Source: an uncultured bacterium (GTDB taxonomy: Bacteria > Verrucomicrobiota > Lentisphaeria > Victivallales > UBA1829). From it: a stretch of DNA of 64,000 nt. The number at the start of each line of letters is the position of its first letter. Within the stretch, counting starts at the first letter, position 1. Below the pieces are notes generated by a model, which did no database searches, was not told the origin of the DNA, and was given only the letters and a program-made list of their open reading frames with translations. Position numbers and translations under genes: made by a program. Location: the NCBI GenBank assembly GCA_900548385.1, contig URKJ01000004.1, forward strand, positions 62,001-126,000, read 5' to 3'. Of the stretch, positions 27,050 through 36,117 are shown one piece after another.

Positions 27050-27990
27050 GTAAGCCGAAATTTGCTTTTGATATTCTCTTTAACGCGGACCTTTCATCAT
27101 TTTGCAATGACAAACCCCTTGCGCCGATTGATAAAAAGAAAGTACTCGGTCTTGCAAATGACTTTGAAAGTGGAAGATGGTGTTTTACAAAGTTTCATCA
27201 GTTTATATGGAATAATATCGCGGAAACTGCTTTGACAAAAGCCGAGCGAGAAGCGTTGATAGAGAATCCAGATACACTATTGATAAGAGCCGCAGAGAAT
27301 TTGAGATTAGCCTCGGACAAGGATAAGGGAAAGGGTGGAGAAGTTGCAGAAATCTTCTTGTATGGAGTGATGAAAAACTTTTACAGAGCGCTCCCCGTTG
27401 TCCCCAAAATATATTACAAGCAAAACGTTCAAGACAATGCTAAAGGTGCAGATTCCGTTCATATTGTAATTGATGATAGTGAAATTGGTTTTTCTGTTTG
27501 GTTCGGAGAAGCCAAGTTTTATTCGGACCTTCAAGATTTTCGTTTGGATGCCGTAGTAAACTCTGTTAAAAATGCTCTTGATGACAAAAAGCTAAAAAAA
27601 GAGAACAGCATAATCCTTGGATTAAACGAGCTCAATGATTATATAAAAGAGCAAGATATGCTTAAAAAAATAAAGCTGTATTTAATGGCAGATTCTTCTT
27701 TAGATAACTTAAAGCCCCTTTTGCACATTCCAATATTATTGGTATATGAATGTAAAACCACCGCCGAGGCAAATGAGTATACGGAAAAATACAAGGCTGA
27801 TATAATTGAGTATCAGAAGGATAGAGCAGAGGCTTACTTCAAAAAACAAATCAATAAGCTGAAAGACATTTTCAAATATCAGGAAATTCATTTCCATCTG
27901 ATTCTCTTTCCGGTCCCGAGCAAGGAAAAAATCGTAGATGTCTTTTTAAAAAGAGTATCGGAAAGAAAGGAAGCGGCAGAAAATGATTGA
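27046..27990 (+). CDS. hamA: HamA, Hachiman defence nuclease/effector (DUF1837)
   Basis: 314 residues with the DUF1837 core: KGKGGEVAEIFLYGVMKNFY, then PKIYYKQNVQDNAKGADSVH and VWFGEAKFY (about residues 150-158). The Asp and the ExK (EAK) form the nuclease-like site of HamA. In Hachiman, HamA and the helicase HamB form a complex that senses aberrant DNA and releases HamA to degrade DNA. The start overlaps the methyltransferase stop by 4 nt, which is unusual for Hachiman. The stop overlaps hamB by 8 nt. Clearly AT-rich compared with the genes outside the island. Confidence 0.9.
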   Translation: MSKPKFAFDILFNADLSSFCNDKPLAPIDKKKVLGLANDFESGRWCFTKFHQFIWNNIAETALTKAEREALIENPDTLLIRAAENLRLASDKDKGKGGEVAEIFLYGVMKNFYRALPVVPKIYYKQNVQDNAKGADSVHIVIDDSEIGFSVWFGEAKFYSDLQDFRLDAVVNSVKNALDDKKLKKENSIILGLNELNDYIKEQDMLKKIKLYLMADSSLDNLKPLLHIPILLVYECKTTAEANEYTEKYKADIIEYQKDRAEAYFKKQINKLKDIFKYQEIHFHLILFPVPSKEKIVDVFLKRVSERKEAAEND

Positions 27991-30112
27991 TACTTTTGAA
28001 GAATGCCGCAAAATCAGCGATTTATTGAACGGTGGAGATGAGGAGGCGGCCCGCAATTGCCTCATAAAATTGCTTGATGCTTTTGAACAGAGCAACCAGC
28101 CATACAATCCACTGGTCAACCACTTGATTCGAAAACTTGGATTATATCCATATATCGAAGCAGAACATGCCGGTTGGGAAGACCTGTTCGTCAAGCATTT
28201 GTTTGAGGCCGATATTGGCGGTGGTAAAGTTGCAACATTACATCGGGAGCAGTCAAGATTGCTCAAGGCGCTGCTAAGTGGGAAAGACTTGGCAATTAGC
28301 GCACCGACAAGTTTTGGCAAGAGTTTTGTCATAGATGCTTTCATTGCCATCAAGAAGCCAAAGAATGTTGTAATTATCGTCCCCACTATAGCGTTAACCG
28401 ATGAAACAAGGAGACGTCTATACAAAAAATTTGCGCGAGACTATAAAATTATAACCACATCAGATGTTCCTTTAGGAGAAAAGAACATATTTATTTTCCC
28501 ACAGGAACGTGCGTTAGGATATCTAGACAAAATAAATGAATTGGATATTCTTATCGTTGATGAATTTTACAAAGCCGATTCCAAATATGATGACGACCGC
28601 TCGCCCTCGCTTTTGCGGGCAATAGCCCACTTGAAAAAAGTCGCAAAACAAAGGTATTTTTTGGCACCAAACATTGAAGCCATCAACGACAATCCTTTTA
28701 CAGATGGTATGGAGTTTATCCCATTTGACTTGAATACCGTATTCTTGGAAAAACACAACTGGTATGAAAAAATCGGAAAGGATAAAGAAAAAAAAACGGA
28801 AATTTTTCTAAAGTTAATAAATAAACTTGATAATCGAAAAACATTAGTTTATGCCGGAACATATCCTGAGATAACGGCAATATCGACACTGTTGCTTGCC
28901 GACATTCGTCCCGCGGATGTTTCAGATATTTTGCAAAAATTTATATCTTGGCTGGGAAAAAACTATGGTTCGGCCTGGGTCTTGCCAAAATTGATAGCCC
29001 GCAAAACTGGTTTACATAACGCCAGATTGCACAGACCCCTTACTCAAATACAAGTTAAGTTGTTTGAGGAAGAAAATGGTTTAAATAGATTGGTATCCAC
29101 AACGTCAATAGTGGAGGGCGTAAATACATCTGCGGAGAACATCGTCCTTTGGAAAAACAAAAAGGGAAACCGCAATCTTGATGACTTTACTTACAGGAAC
29201 ATCATCGGCCGTGGGGGGAGAATGTTTCGGCATTTTGTAGGTAAAATCTATATTCTAGAGCAACCTCCGCAAGAAACAAAACAGACACTGGATTTAAATA
29301 TAGATGACGACGCTTTAATTAGCTTCGATGATGTTGCCGTTGAATGTCTTACTATGGAGCAAGTAAAAAAACTGAAGGCCTCGCAAGAGGAATTAAGAGA
29401 CGTTATTGGCGCAGATAGTTATAAGGACATTTTTGAACAAAACACCCTACAAAGTTCTGAAATGTCTTTGTTCAAAACAATTGTGGTTGATATGAAGAAC
29501 AACAGTAATACATGGAATGGGCTCAATTATTTGAACTCAACAAATCCTGACGACTGGGGTTTCTTATTAAATAGGATTATAGGATTTCAAGCCGGTGCAT
29601 GGGGTATAAAACATGGTCCTTTTGTTGATTTCATCAAGATATTGTCTTGTAACTGGATTGCAACAATAACAGAGCTTCTTGACAGAGCGAGCTCTGCCAA
29701 TATTGATACAGATAAATTTTTTGAGTTAGAGCGTAATGTTGCGGTTAAGTTATCACCCCTATTGCAAGACGTTAATGTGATTCAGAAATCCGTTTTGCGC
29801 CATTTGTCCGTTGATTTAGCTCCTATGATAAAAAAGGTTTCTTATGCATTTCTACCGCCTGTTGTTTATCAACTTGAAGAATACGGTTTGCCAAGAATGA
29901 TTTCTCGAAAAATCCATGATGCGGGAGTTATAAATTTTGAAGACAATGAATTGACTCTTCATGACACGCTGGATAAGTTTAGAGTTATCGGAAAGGACAA
30001 TTTATTTCAGCAGGTCTATGGACTTGATGATTTTGACCGATATATTATAGATTACTTTTATGACGGAATCTCATTGTCTGAAGCAACGCAAAATGCAGTA
30101 AACGAGGAATGA
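27983..30112 (+). CDS. hamB: HamB, Hachiman SF2 helicase
   Basis: 709 residues. Helicase motifs: Walker A APTSFGKSFV (about residue 105), motif Ia VVIIVPTIALTDE, Walker B variant VDEFYKAD (about residue 192), motif V STTSIVEGVNT and motif VI NIIGRGGRM (about residue 405). Long helical C-terminus. The DEFYK version of the DExx box is typical of HamB. Together with hamA it forms a complete two-gene Hachiman system. The next gene starts 4 nt after its stop, so the system does not end the operon here. Confidence 0.9.
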   Translation: MIDTFEECRKISDLLNGGDEEAARNCLIKLLDAFEQSNQPYNPLVNHLIRKLGLYPYIEAEHAGWEDLFVKHLFEADIGGGKVATLHREQSRLLKALLSGKDLAISAPTSFGKSFVIDAFIAIKKPKNVVIIVPTIALTDETRRRLYKKFARDYKIITTSDVPLGEKNIFIFPQERALGYLDKINELDILIVDEFYKADSKYDDDRSPSLLRAIAHLKKVAKQRYFLAPNIEAINDNPFTDGMEFIPFDLNTVFLEKHNWYEKIGKDKEKKTEIFLKLINKLDNRKTLVYAGTYPEITAISTLLLADIRPADVSDILQKFISWLGKNYGSAWVLPKLIARKTGLHNARLHRPLTQIQVKLFEEENGLNRLVSTTSIVEGVNTSAENIVLWKNKKGNRNLDDFTYRNIIGRGGRMFRHFVGKIYILEQPPQETKQTLDLNIDDDALISFDDVAVECLTMEQVKKLKASQEELRDVIGADSYKDIFEQNTLQSSEMSLFKTIVVDMKNNSNTWNGLNYLNSTNPDDWGFLLNRIIGFQAGAWGIKHGPFVDFIKILSCNWIATITELLDRASSANIDTDKFFELERNVAVKLSPLLQDVNVIQKSVLRHLSVDLAPMIKKVSYAFLPPVVYQLEEYGLPRMISRKIHDAGVINFEDNELTLHDTLDKFRVIGKDNLFQQVYGLDDFDRYIIDYFYDGISLSEATQNAVNEE

Positions 30113-30116
30113 CACC

Positions 30117-31145
30117 ATGAGCAACGAATTTAAACAATCTGGCGCTGACCTGTATGGGGCAATCCGTCAAGTATTGCAATCAGCGCGTCAGACGGCTTAT
30201 AAAGCGGTCAATTTCGCGATGGTGCAGGCATATTGGCAAGTCGGTCGTCTTATCGTGGAAGATGAGCAGAACGGAAAAGCCCGTGCGGAATATGGCAAGA
30301 AAGTCCTTGATGACCTAGCAGAACGGTTGACGGCGGAATTCGGCAAGGGTTTTACCGTTACCAACCTGAAGTATATGCGCTCTTTTTACCTCGCATTTCC
30401 AATTGGTCACGCACTGCGTGACCAATTGAGCTGGACCCATTACCGGCTCTTGCTCCGAGTTGAAAATCAAGATGCCCGGAACTGGTATATGAATGAAGCC
30501 GTCGCAGAAAACTGGTCGAGCCGACAACTTGAACGTCAGATTTCCGTATTATACTATGACCGGATGATGCTCTCCGCGGATAAATCGTCCACCAGAAGCG
30601 ATGCGGACAAAAACATGGCTCTTGCCAAGTTGGAACCGGAAAGTTTCATACGCAATCCATACGTTTTGGAATTTCTCAATTTGAAAGATTACCCCAATCT
30701 TCACGAAAAAGACATCGAAGAAGGTCTCATCAACAATCTTCAATCATTTTTGCTTGAACTCGGTAAAGGTTTTTGTTTTGTCTCCCGCCAAAAACGAATC
30801 CGTTTTGAAGAGCAGGATTTTTACATAGACCTCGTTTTCTACAATTGCATTTTGAAATGCTATGTCTTGATAGATTTGAAACTCGGCGAACTCACGTATC
30901 AGGACATCGGGCAGATGGACGGCTATATCCGCTTGTATGAGGAGCAATACCGTAAAGAAGACGATAACCCCACTCTGGGTATCGTGTTATGCTCCAAACG
31001 CAATGAAGCAATCGTCAAATACTCCGTTCTCCACGAGAGCAAACAACTTTTCGCATCCAAATATCTTCTCTATCTCCCCAGCGAAGATGAATTGAAAAAA
31101 GAAATCGAGCGTGAACGGAAACTTCTGGACGCAAAGGAGCCTTGA
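30117..31145 (+). CDS. DUF1016/YhcG-type PD-(D/E)XK nuclease
   Basis: 342 residues. The N-terminal helical domain YWQVGRLIVEDEQNG and WSSRQLERQISVLYYDRM is the YhcG/DUF1016 signature. The C-terminal nuclease domain shows the conserved Glu region, then YIDLVFYN (Asp near residue 237) and YVLIDLKLG (DxK near residue 252), the PD-(D/E)XK core. Members of the family are frequent in restriction-modification and defence islands. GAGGAA inside the end of hamB is its RBS. The helicase gene follows after a single nucleotide. Confidence 0.9.
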   Translation: MSNEFKQSGADLYGAIRQVLQSARQTAYKAVNFAMVQAYWQVGRLIVEDEQNGKARAEYGKKVLDDLAERLTAEFGKGFTVTNLKYMRSFYLAFPIGHALRDQLSWTHYRLLLRVENQDARNWYMNEAVAENWSSRQLERQISVLYYDRMMLSADKSSTRSDADKNMALAKLEPESFIRNPYVLEFLNLKDYPNLHEKDIEEGLINNLQSFLLELGKGFCFVSRQKRIRFEEQDFYIDLVFYNCILKCYVLIDLKLGELTYQDIGQMDGYIRLYEEQYRKEDDNPTLGIVLCSKRNEAIVKYSVLHESKQLFASKYLLYLPSEDELKKEIERERKLLDAKEP

Positions 31146-31146
31146 T

Positions 31147-33090
31147 ATGCCCGACTTAGTAAAAGTGAATTACGCTCAAACCGGAGCAAGCACCAAAACC
31201 AATATCTACGGTATGCGAGAAATGCAGGAGCGTGCTTATGCCTCCCGCAATGCCCAATATCTGCTCTTAAAGGCCCCTCCCGCCTCCGGGAAGTCCCGCG
31301 CTCTGATGTTTATCGCATTGGACAAACTCGTCCACCAGGGGCTTAAAAAGGTGATTGTAGCCGTTCCGGAGCGCAGCATTGGTTCATCTTTCAAAGCAAC
31401 GAATCTCTCCAAATTCGGTTTTTTTGCGGATTGGACTCCGGATGAGCATTTCAATCTTTGCACGCCCGGAGCGGACAACAGCAAAAGCAAAGCTGGAATA
31501 TTCAAGAGTTTTCTTGCCGATTCCAAATCTCAAATTCTGATATGCACCCATGCAACATTACGTTTCGCCTACAATGAACTGGCTGATTCCGATTTTGACA
31601 GCTGCCTGCTTGCAATCGACGAATTTCATCATGTTTCCGCGGACACCAACAACAGCCGACTCGGAGATTTGCTTCATGGCATTCTCAACAACAGTTCCGC
31701 TCATATTGTCGCCATGACGGGTTCATATTTCCGGGGAGACACCATAGCCATCCTTCTGCCGGAAGATGAAGCCAAGTTTGTCAAAGTGACCTACAACTAC
31801 TATGAACAGCTTGACGGCTATACCTACTTGAAATCCCTCGGCATCGGCTACCATTTCTACCAGGGCAAATATACAACCGCCATCGGAGAGGTGCTTGACA
31901 CCGATAAAAAGACGATTCTCCATATCCCGAATGTCAATGCCGGTGAATCAACGAAAGACAAGTATGATGAGGTCAATTTCATTATTGACAGTATCGGCAC
32001 AGTCGAATCGCAAGACCCGGAAACAGGAGTCATCTACGTTAAACGACATTCGGACGGGAAAATCCTCAAAGTAGCGGATTTAGTGGAAGACAATCCTACG
32101 GAACGGGACAAGATAGTCAATTATCTTCGCAAGATTCAATCCGTTGATGATATGGACTTAATTATCGCTCTCAACATGGCGAAAGAGGGCTTCGACTGGC
32201 CATATTGCGAACACGCCTTGACCGTAGCATATCGCGGTTCTCTGACCGAAATAATCCAGATTATCGGACGTTGCACCCGCGATAGCGAAAATAAAACCCA
32301 CGCTCAATTCACCAATCTTGTCGCCCAGCCGGATGCGACCGATGAACAAGTCAAGGTGTCCGTCAACAACATGCTCAAAGCAATTACCGCCTCATTGCTC
32401 ATGGAACAGGTCCTTGCCCCGTCTTTCAAATTCAAGACCAAATTATCCGAAGACGAGACTCCAGCGCCGGGAACGATTTGCATTCGGGGCTTGAAAGAGC
32501 CGACCTCTCAACGCGTGAAAGATATTCTTGAATCCGACCTTGACGACCTCAAAGCAACGATTCTTCAAGCCCCCAATATGCAGAAAGCCATGCCGGGACA
32601 AATCGAGCCGGAAGTTATCAACAAGGTGCTTATTCCGAAAATCATAAGCACACGCTACCCGGAGTTGAGCGATTCCGAGGTGGAGGAAGTCCGCCAGCAC
32701 GTTGTCGTGGATTCCGTCATAAAAAACTCCACCATTCAAGAAGTCGGCAACAAGAAATTCATCACCATGGGCAACAAATTTGTTGACATAAAAGAGTTGA
32801 ACATTGACTTGATTGACCGCATCAATCCATTTCAAAAAGCGTTTGAAATCCTTTCCAAGAATGTAACCGTTCCGGTATTGAGGCTCATACAGGAAGCCAT
32901 TGATGCCATGAAAATCAATATATCACTAGAGGATGCCGTCAAACTTTATCCTCAAATAAAAGAATTTAAGATTTCTCATGGAAGAGAGCCGAGTGTCAGA
33001 GCGACCAATCCGCAAGAGATGTTGCTTGCTCAAGCGTTGATAAAACTCCGTGAAGAAAAGCGCAAGAGGATGAACAACAATGAACATTGA
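31147..33090 (+). CDS. SF2 DEAD/DEAH-type helicase of the defence operon
   Basis: 647 residues from ATG 31147 (AAGGAG upstream; a longer reading from 31111 is rejected). Motifs: Walker A APPASGKSRAL (about residue 43), motif Ia VIVAVPERSIG, Walker B AIDEFHHVS (about residue 157), MTGSYF, motif V NMAKEGFDWPYC and motif VI QIIGRCTRDS (about residue 370). This is the Res/UvrB-like branch that powers restriction complexes. About 200 C-terminal residues are helical and unassigned, ending near ISHGREPSV, which echoes T5orf172-associated domains. Its stop lies 11 nt inside the GIY-YIG gene. Confidence 0.88.
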   Translation: MPDLVKVNYAQTGASTKTNIYGMREMQERAYASRNAQYLLLKAPPASGKSRALMFIALDKLVHQGLKKVIVAVPERSIGSSFKATNLSKFGFFADWTPDEHFNLCTPGADNSKSKAGIFKSFLADSKSQILICTHATLRFAYNELADSDFDSCLLAIDEFHHVSADTNNSRLGDLLHGILNNSSAHIVAMTGSYFRGDTIAILLPEDEAKFVKVTYNYYEQLDGYTYLKSLGIGYHFYQGKYTTAIGEVLDTDKKTILHIPNVNAGESTKDKYDEVNFIIDSIGTVESQDPETGVIYVKRHSDGKILKVADLVEDNPTERDKIVNYLRKIQSVDDMDLIIALNMAKEGFDWPYCEHALTVAYRGSLTEIIQIIGRCTRDSENKTHAQFTNLVAQPDATDEQVKVSVNNMLKAITASLLMEQVLAPSFKFKTKLSEDETPAPGTICIRGLKEPTSQRVKDILESDLDDLKATILQAPNMQKAMPGQIEPEVINKVLIPKIISTRYPELSDSEVEEVRQHVVVDSVIKNSTIQEVGNKKFITMGNKFVDIKELNIDLIDRINPFQKAFEILSKNVTVPVLRLIQEAIDAMKINISLEDAVKLYPQIKEFKISHGREPSVRATNPQEMLLAQALIKLREEKRKRMNNNEH

Positions 33091-34249
33091 AGCCGAACTT
33101 TCGAGAATATTTGCCGAAGATGACCTCGGCTTATTTGATGTCAAACCGAAAAAATCCTTTGCTAAAAGCGCTGACCAGAGGTTGATTGACTCTTTTGAAG
33201 AAATCAATAAATTTGTCGCGGAACATGGTTTGGAGCCAAAACAGGGCGGTTCAGTTATTGAGGCGAATTTGGCCTCCCGTCTATATGGCATCCGCAATGA
33301 TTCCCGAAAAGTCGCCGCATTGGTTGATTATGACCGATTCGGTTTGCTTGGAGAAATCCCGGCAAAAGAATATCACTCTTTGGAAGATGTGCTTGCCGAC
33401 AGCGACAATGACGACTTGCTTAGAGATGACAGTGGTGCGGAAGATATTTTCACTTTGAAGCATGTCAAAGCCGTTGCTCTTCCAGATTATATTTCCAAAC
33501 GGAAAAGATGCAAAGATTTCAAGAAATTTGAAGCCAAATTCAAGAAATGCCAACAGGATTTAGCGTCAGGGCGGCGGTTGATTTTGCCTTTCAAAAACGG
33601 GAATCGAATCGAAGCGGGACAATTCTTCATCTTAAGCGGTATTTTGCTTTACGTTGACCGGATAGGTGTATTAAAGTACGATAAAAACCGTGATTTGAAC
33701 GGCAGAACCCGTTGCATTTTTGAAAATGGCACGGAATCCGATATGCGTCTCCGGTCACTTTCCTCCGGCTTATATAAAGACGGCAGACGAGTTACCGAAT
33801 TGGAAGAACGGATGCTGGACGGTTTGAAAGACATCTCAAAAGATGATAATGAAACCGGATATATCTATATTCTGAAGTCAAAGAGCATTGATGAGAGGAT
33901 TCGATCTATCGCCGACCTCTACAAAATCGGATATTGCACCGAACCCGTAGAAGAACGTATTGCAAATGCGAAGCAAGAACCGACTTACTTGATGGCTCCC
34001 GTGGAAATAGTTGACACCTTCCGTTGTTTTAATATCAATCCGAAAAAAATGGAAGACCTGCTGCACAATTTCTTCGGAAATTCGTGTTTGAATATAGATA
34101 TTTTTGATAACAAAGGCATAAGACATACTCCACGAGAATGGTTCATTGTTCCATATCCAATAGTCTATCAGGCAATCTATTTCATTTTGAATGGTGAAAT
34201 CGTAAATTACAAGTATAATGCCGAAAAAAAAGAAATCGTCAACAAGTAA
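33080..34249 (+). CDS. GIY-YIG nuclease family protein (T5orf172-like C-terminal domain)
   Basis: 389 residues. The N-terminal 240 residues are unassigned. The C-terminal part has GYIYILKSKS (about residue 259) and LYKIGYCTEPVEERI (about residue 282), the GIY-YIG half-motifs in the T5orf172/MUG113 arrangement, then FNINPKKMEDLLHNFF and HTPREWFIV with a candidate metal Glu. This family cuts DNA or acts with DNA-binding partners in phage and defence genes. It overlaps the helicase by 11 nt and is the last gene of the operon, followed at once by a hairpin. Confidence 0.87.
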   Translation: MNIEAELSRIFAEDDLGLFDVKPKKSFAKSADQRLIDSFEEINKFVAEHGLEPKQGGSVIEANLASRLYGIRNDSRKVAALVDYDRFGLLGEIPAKEYHSLEDVLADSDNDDLLRDDSGAEDIFTLKHVKAVALPDYISKRKRCKDFKKFEAKFKKCQQDLASGRRLILPFKNGNRIEAGQFFILSGILLYVDRIGVLKYDKNRDLNGRTRCIFENGTESDMRLRSLSSGLYKDGRRVTELEERMLDGLKDISKDDNETGYIYILKSKSIDERIRSIADLYKIGYCTEPVEERIANAKQEPTYLMAPVEIVDTFRCFNINPKKMEDLLHNFFGNSCLNIDIFDNKGIRHTPREWFIVPYPIVYQAIYFILNGEIVNYKYNAEKKEIVNK

Positions 34250-34283
34250 TGCTATCATTTGCATAATCTCTCAAATGAAAGCA
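34250..34283 (+). terminator. Hairpin terminating the defence operon
   Basis: 12-bp stem with one mismatch (TGCTATCATTTG at 34250-34261 with CAAATGAAAGCA at 34272-34283) and a 10-nt loop, starting on the base after the GIY-YIG stop codon. The T-tract is weak. Confidence 0.6.
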
Positions 34284-34349
34284 TAAACTCCTACCCTTTT
34301 GCACACAAATCGTAATACGATAATTTGCACATCCTCTTATCATCAGATA

Positions 34350-35791
34350 ACGTCCGGGAAATTGCGCACATTTTGAGAGAAGGCACTTGAAAAAAGGGCC
34401 TGTTTTCTGATTGATTATAGTGACCAAACTCTAACCAACGAAAGGAAAACAGGTCATGGAAAATGTAGCGCAAGAAAACGAAAAGGCAATCTCCGGAGCG
34501 ATTAAAATCGATGAAAAAGAGATTTGAACGCATCTTGACGGACTGGTTCGGAGTCGATCGAGGATACGTTGAATGTGCTTCTGAATGCGGAAGCTGGCGC
34601 AATCTGCCAGGCTTCGAGGTATCAGCGCAGCCCGGATCGGCAGGATGCGCGGACCGGAAGCTACAAACGTAAACTTCTGACGAAAGCGGGCGAAGTGGAA
34701 CTTCGCGTTTCCCATTTGCGAACGTTGCCACTTGAAACGCAAATTATTGAGCGTTATAAGACAAAACAAAGTAGTGTCGAGGAAGCCCTGATAGAGATGT
34801 ATCTTGCGGACGTGTCCGTTCGCCGTGTGGAGGATATCACCGAAGCCCTGTGGGATGCAAAGGTCAGTTCCAGTACGATAAAGTGAATTAAATCAAAAGA
34901 TTTACGGTAAAATTGAGGAGTGGCGTAAACAGCCGATTATCGGTGAACATCCGTATGTTTTTGTTGATGAGGTCTATCTGAAGTAAAGTTGGGGCGGTGA
35001 GGTTCAGAACGTTTCTGTTCTGGTAGCAGTCGGAGTGAATGACGAGGGATACCGTGAAATCCTTGGCGTTGCCGAAGGCTGCCGAGAGGACAAGGAATCC
35101 TGGAGCAACTTTCTGTGTTACTTGAAAGAACGTGGACTCAAAGGCGTAAGGCTGATCGTTTCGGATAAATGTCTGGGGTTGTATGAGATCATCGGCGATT
35201 TCATCCCCGAGGCCAAATGGCAGCGCTGCATTGTCTACTGGTATCGAAATGCTTTCACCATGTGTCCGTGGAAACATCTTCGCATGGTAGTGGCAATGCT
35301 TAAAGCAATTCATGCTCAGGAAGATAAAGCTGCTGCTCGGCAGAAAGCCGCTCTCGAGGCTGAAAAATTAAGAGCCATGAAACTGGAACGGATCGCAAAT
35401 TTTGTAGGAACCAGCGTGGAGGAGACATTATCTTATATGGACTTCCCGTATGAGCACTAGAGCCGGTTGCAGACAAATAACGGTCTCGAACGCATCATGA
35501 AAGAGATTCGTCGCCGAACTCGAATGGTCGGCAGCTTTGGATGGATACTCGGCTATGATGCTGGTCGAGGCCGGATTCAGACATATTTCCACGACAAAAT
35601 GGGGGACACGTCAGTATACGAGCACTTGCAAACTTTACGCAGACGGTATAAGGTAAAGGGCGGGAGGCTCCGTCTGCGCAACCGACCTGCTCCTCCGGAG
35701 CTCTCAGGACGGTTGCTTGCTTCGGCTGCGCCAACTCACGTTTGTCGTCTGTAATCACTCAGAAGCAAATGTGCGCAAAACTTCGGACACT
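34350..35791 (+). mobile_element. IS256-family insertion sequence, decayed
   Basis: About 1.44 kb between imperfect terminal inverted repeats that share GTCCG and GCGCACATTT (34352-34373 and, inverted, 35768-35789). It holds a broken transposase and lies between the defence operon and the right att site. No clear 8-9 bp target duplication remains. Confidence 0.8.
34456..35754 (+). pseudogene. IS256-family transposase with in-frame stops
   Basis: Starts ATG 34456 (MENVAQENEKAISG) with AAAGGAAA upstream. Recognisable IS256 blocks in order: GSYKRKLLTKAGEVEL with VSHLRTLP, DVSVRRVEDITEAL, PIIGEHPYVFVDEVYLK, VAVGVNDEGYREILG, LIVSDKCLGLYEIIGDFIPEAKWQR-like region and C-terminal NNGLERIMKEIRRRTR with the catalytic Glu. 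Several stops and frame changes (near 34525, 34884, 34985, 35458) break it. The relic cannot transpose by itself. Confidence 0.87.
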
Positions 35792-35883
35792 ACCAGCTGA
35801 ATTCGATTAAATCTTTTTTCTCATCCCCAAAAATATTTGAATTTGATATAAAGGAATGATATGTTAATTATCATACAAAACGC

Positions 35884-35902
35884 ATATTTAACAAGTAATC
35901 GT
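35884..35902. other. attR core and right arm site of the island
   Basis: Plus-strand ATATTTAACAAGT (35884-35896) followed by the core AATCGT (35897-35902). The reverse complement of the arm, ACTTGTTAAATAT, matches the left arm at 14918-14930 in 12 of 13 positions. Confidence 0.8.
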
Positions 35903-35941
35903 AATGAGGAGTTCTATAAGGGTGAATCCGTTTCTTTTCAT
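35897..35941 (-). pseudogene. H-X9-DG prepilin, 5' part (separated by the island)
   Basis: The minus strand from ATG 35941 reads MKRNGFTLIELLITI and then, after the att core, TC and a TAA from island sequence. It contains the complete prepilin peptidase site (G before FTLIE). AAAGGAAAAACAA precedes the ATG. Joined to 14242-14907 at the core it yields an uninterrupted prepilin. In the present arrangement it makes only a 17-residue peptide. Confidence 0.88.
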
Positions 35942-35987
35942 TTGTTTTTCCTTTTCTCTTGTTCTGTATGGTTCCGTTTGACTTTTA

Positions 35988-36016
35988 ATTATACAACAAA
36001 GAGAAAAGAAAAGCAA
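35988..36016 (-). promoter_or_regulatory. Orphaned prepilin promoter
   Basis: On the minus strand TTGCTT (36016-36011), 17-bp spacer, perfect TATAAT (35993-35988), 47 nt before the prepilin ATG. With the island in place it fires into the island's right end, antisense to the IS256 relic. Confidence 0.65.
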
Positions 36017-36117
36017 GAGAAGAATAATGACAAAAATATGACTTTGGGGGCAACTGACGGTTGTAATTGTACAAAGTGGATGTATTTTTTAATTAAAATA
36101 TGACAAAGGAAACAGAT

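Larger units (their letters stand above)
14908..35896. mobile_element. Integrative (mobilisable) element carrying a composite defence operon, about 21.0 kb
   Basis: Boundaries are set by the split prepilin gene and the AATCGT cores. Just inside each end is a near-identical inverted sequence: ACTTGTCAAATAT at 14918-14930, and ACTTGTTAAATAT on the minus strand at 35884-35896. These probably are recombinase arm sites. Cargo: large serine recombinase at the left end, mntA/hepT, a small unknown gene, MobF relaxase-helicase, a small DNA-binding gene, IS debris, a seven-gene defence operon and an IS256 relic. No type IV secretion or coupling gene was seen, so transfer would need a helper. The defence part is visibly more AT-rich than the host flanks. 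Confidence 0.87.

Noticed and set aside
24362..34249. Interpretation of the operon as DISARM, BREX or type I restriction
   Set aside because: No DrmB/DrmC-like or phospholipase D gene, no PglZ or Lon-like BREX gene, no HsdS. HamA and HamB assignments fit Hachiman better.
14908..35896. Interpretation of the island as a complete conjugative element or prophage
   Set aside because: A relaxase is present but no VirB4/VirD4-like or phage structural gene was seen, so it is better read as mobilisable.
35861..36103. 80-codon plus-strand frame near the right att site
   Set aside because: It lies across the att core, the prepilin 5' end and its promoter on the other strand; no RBS or family resemblance.
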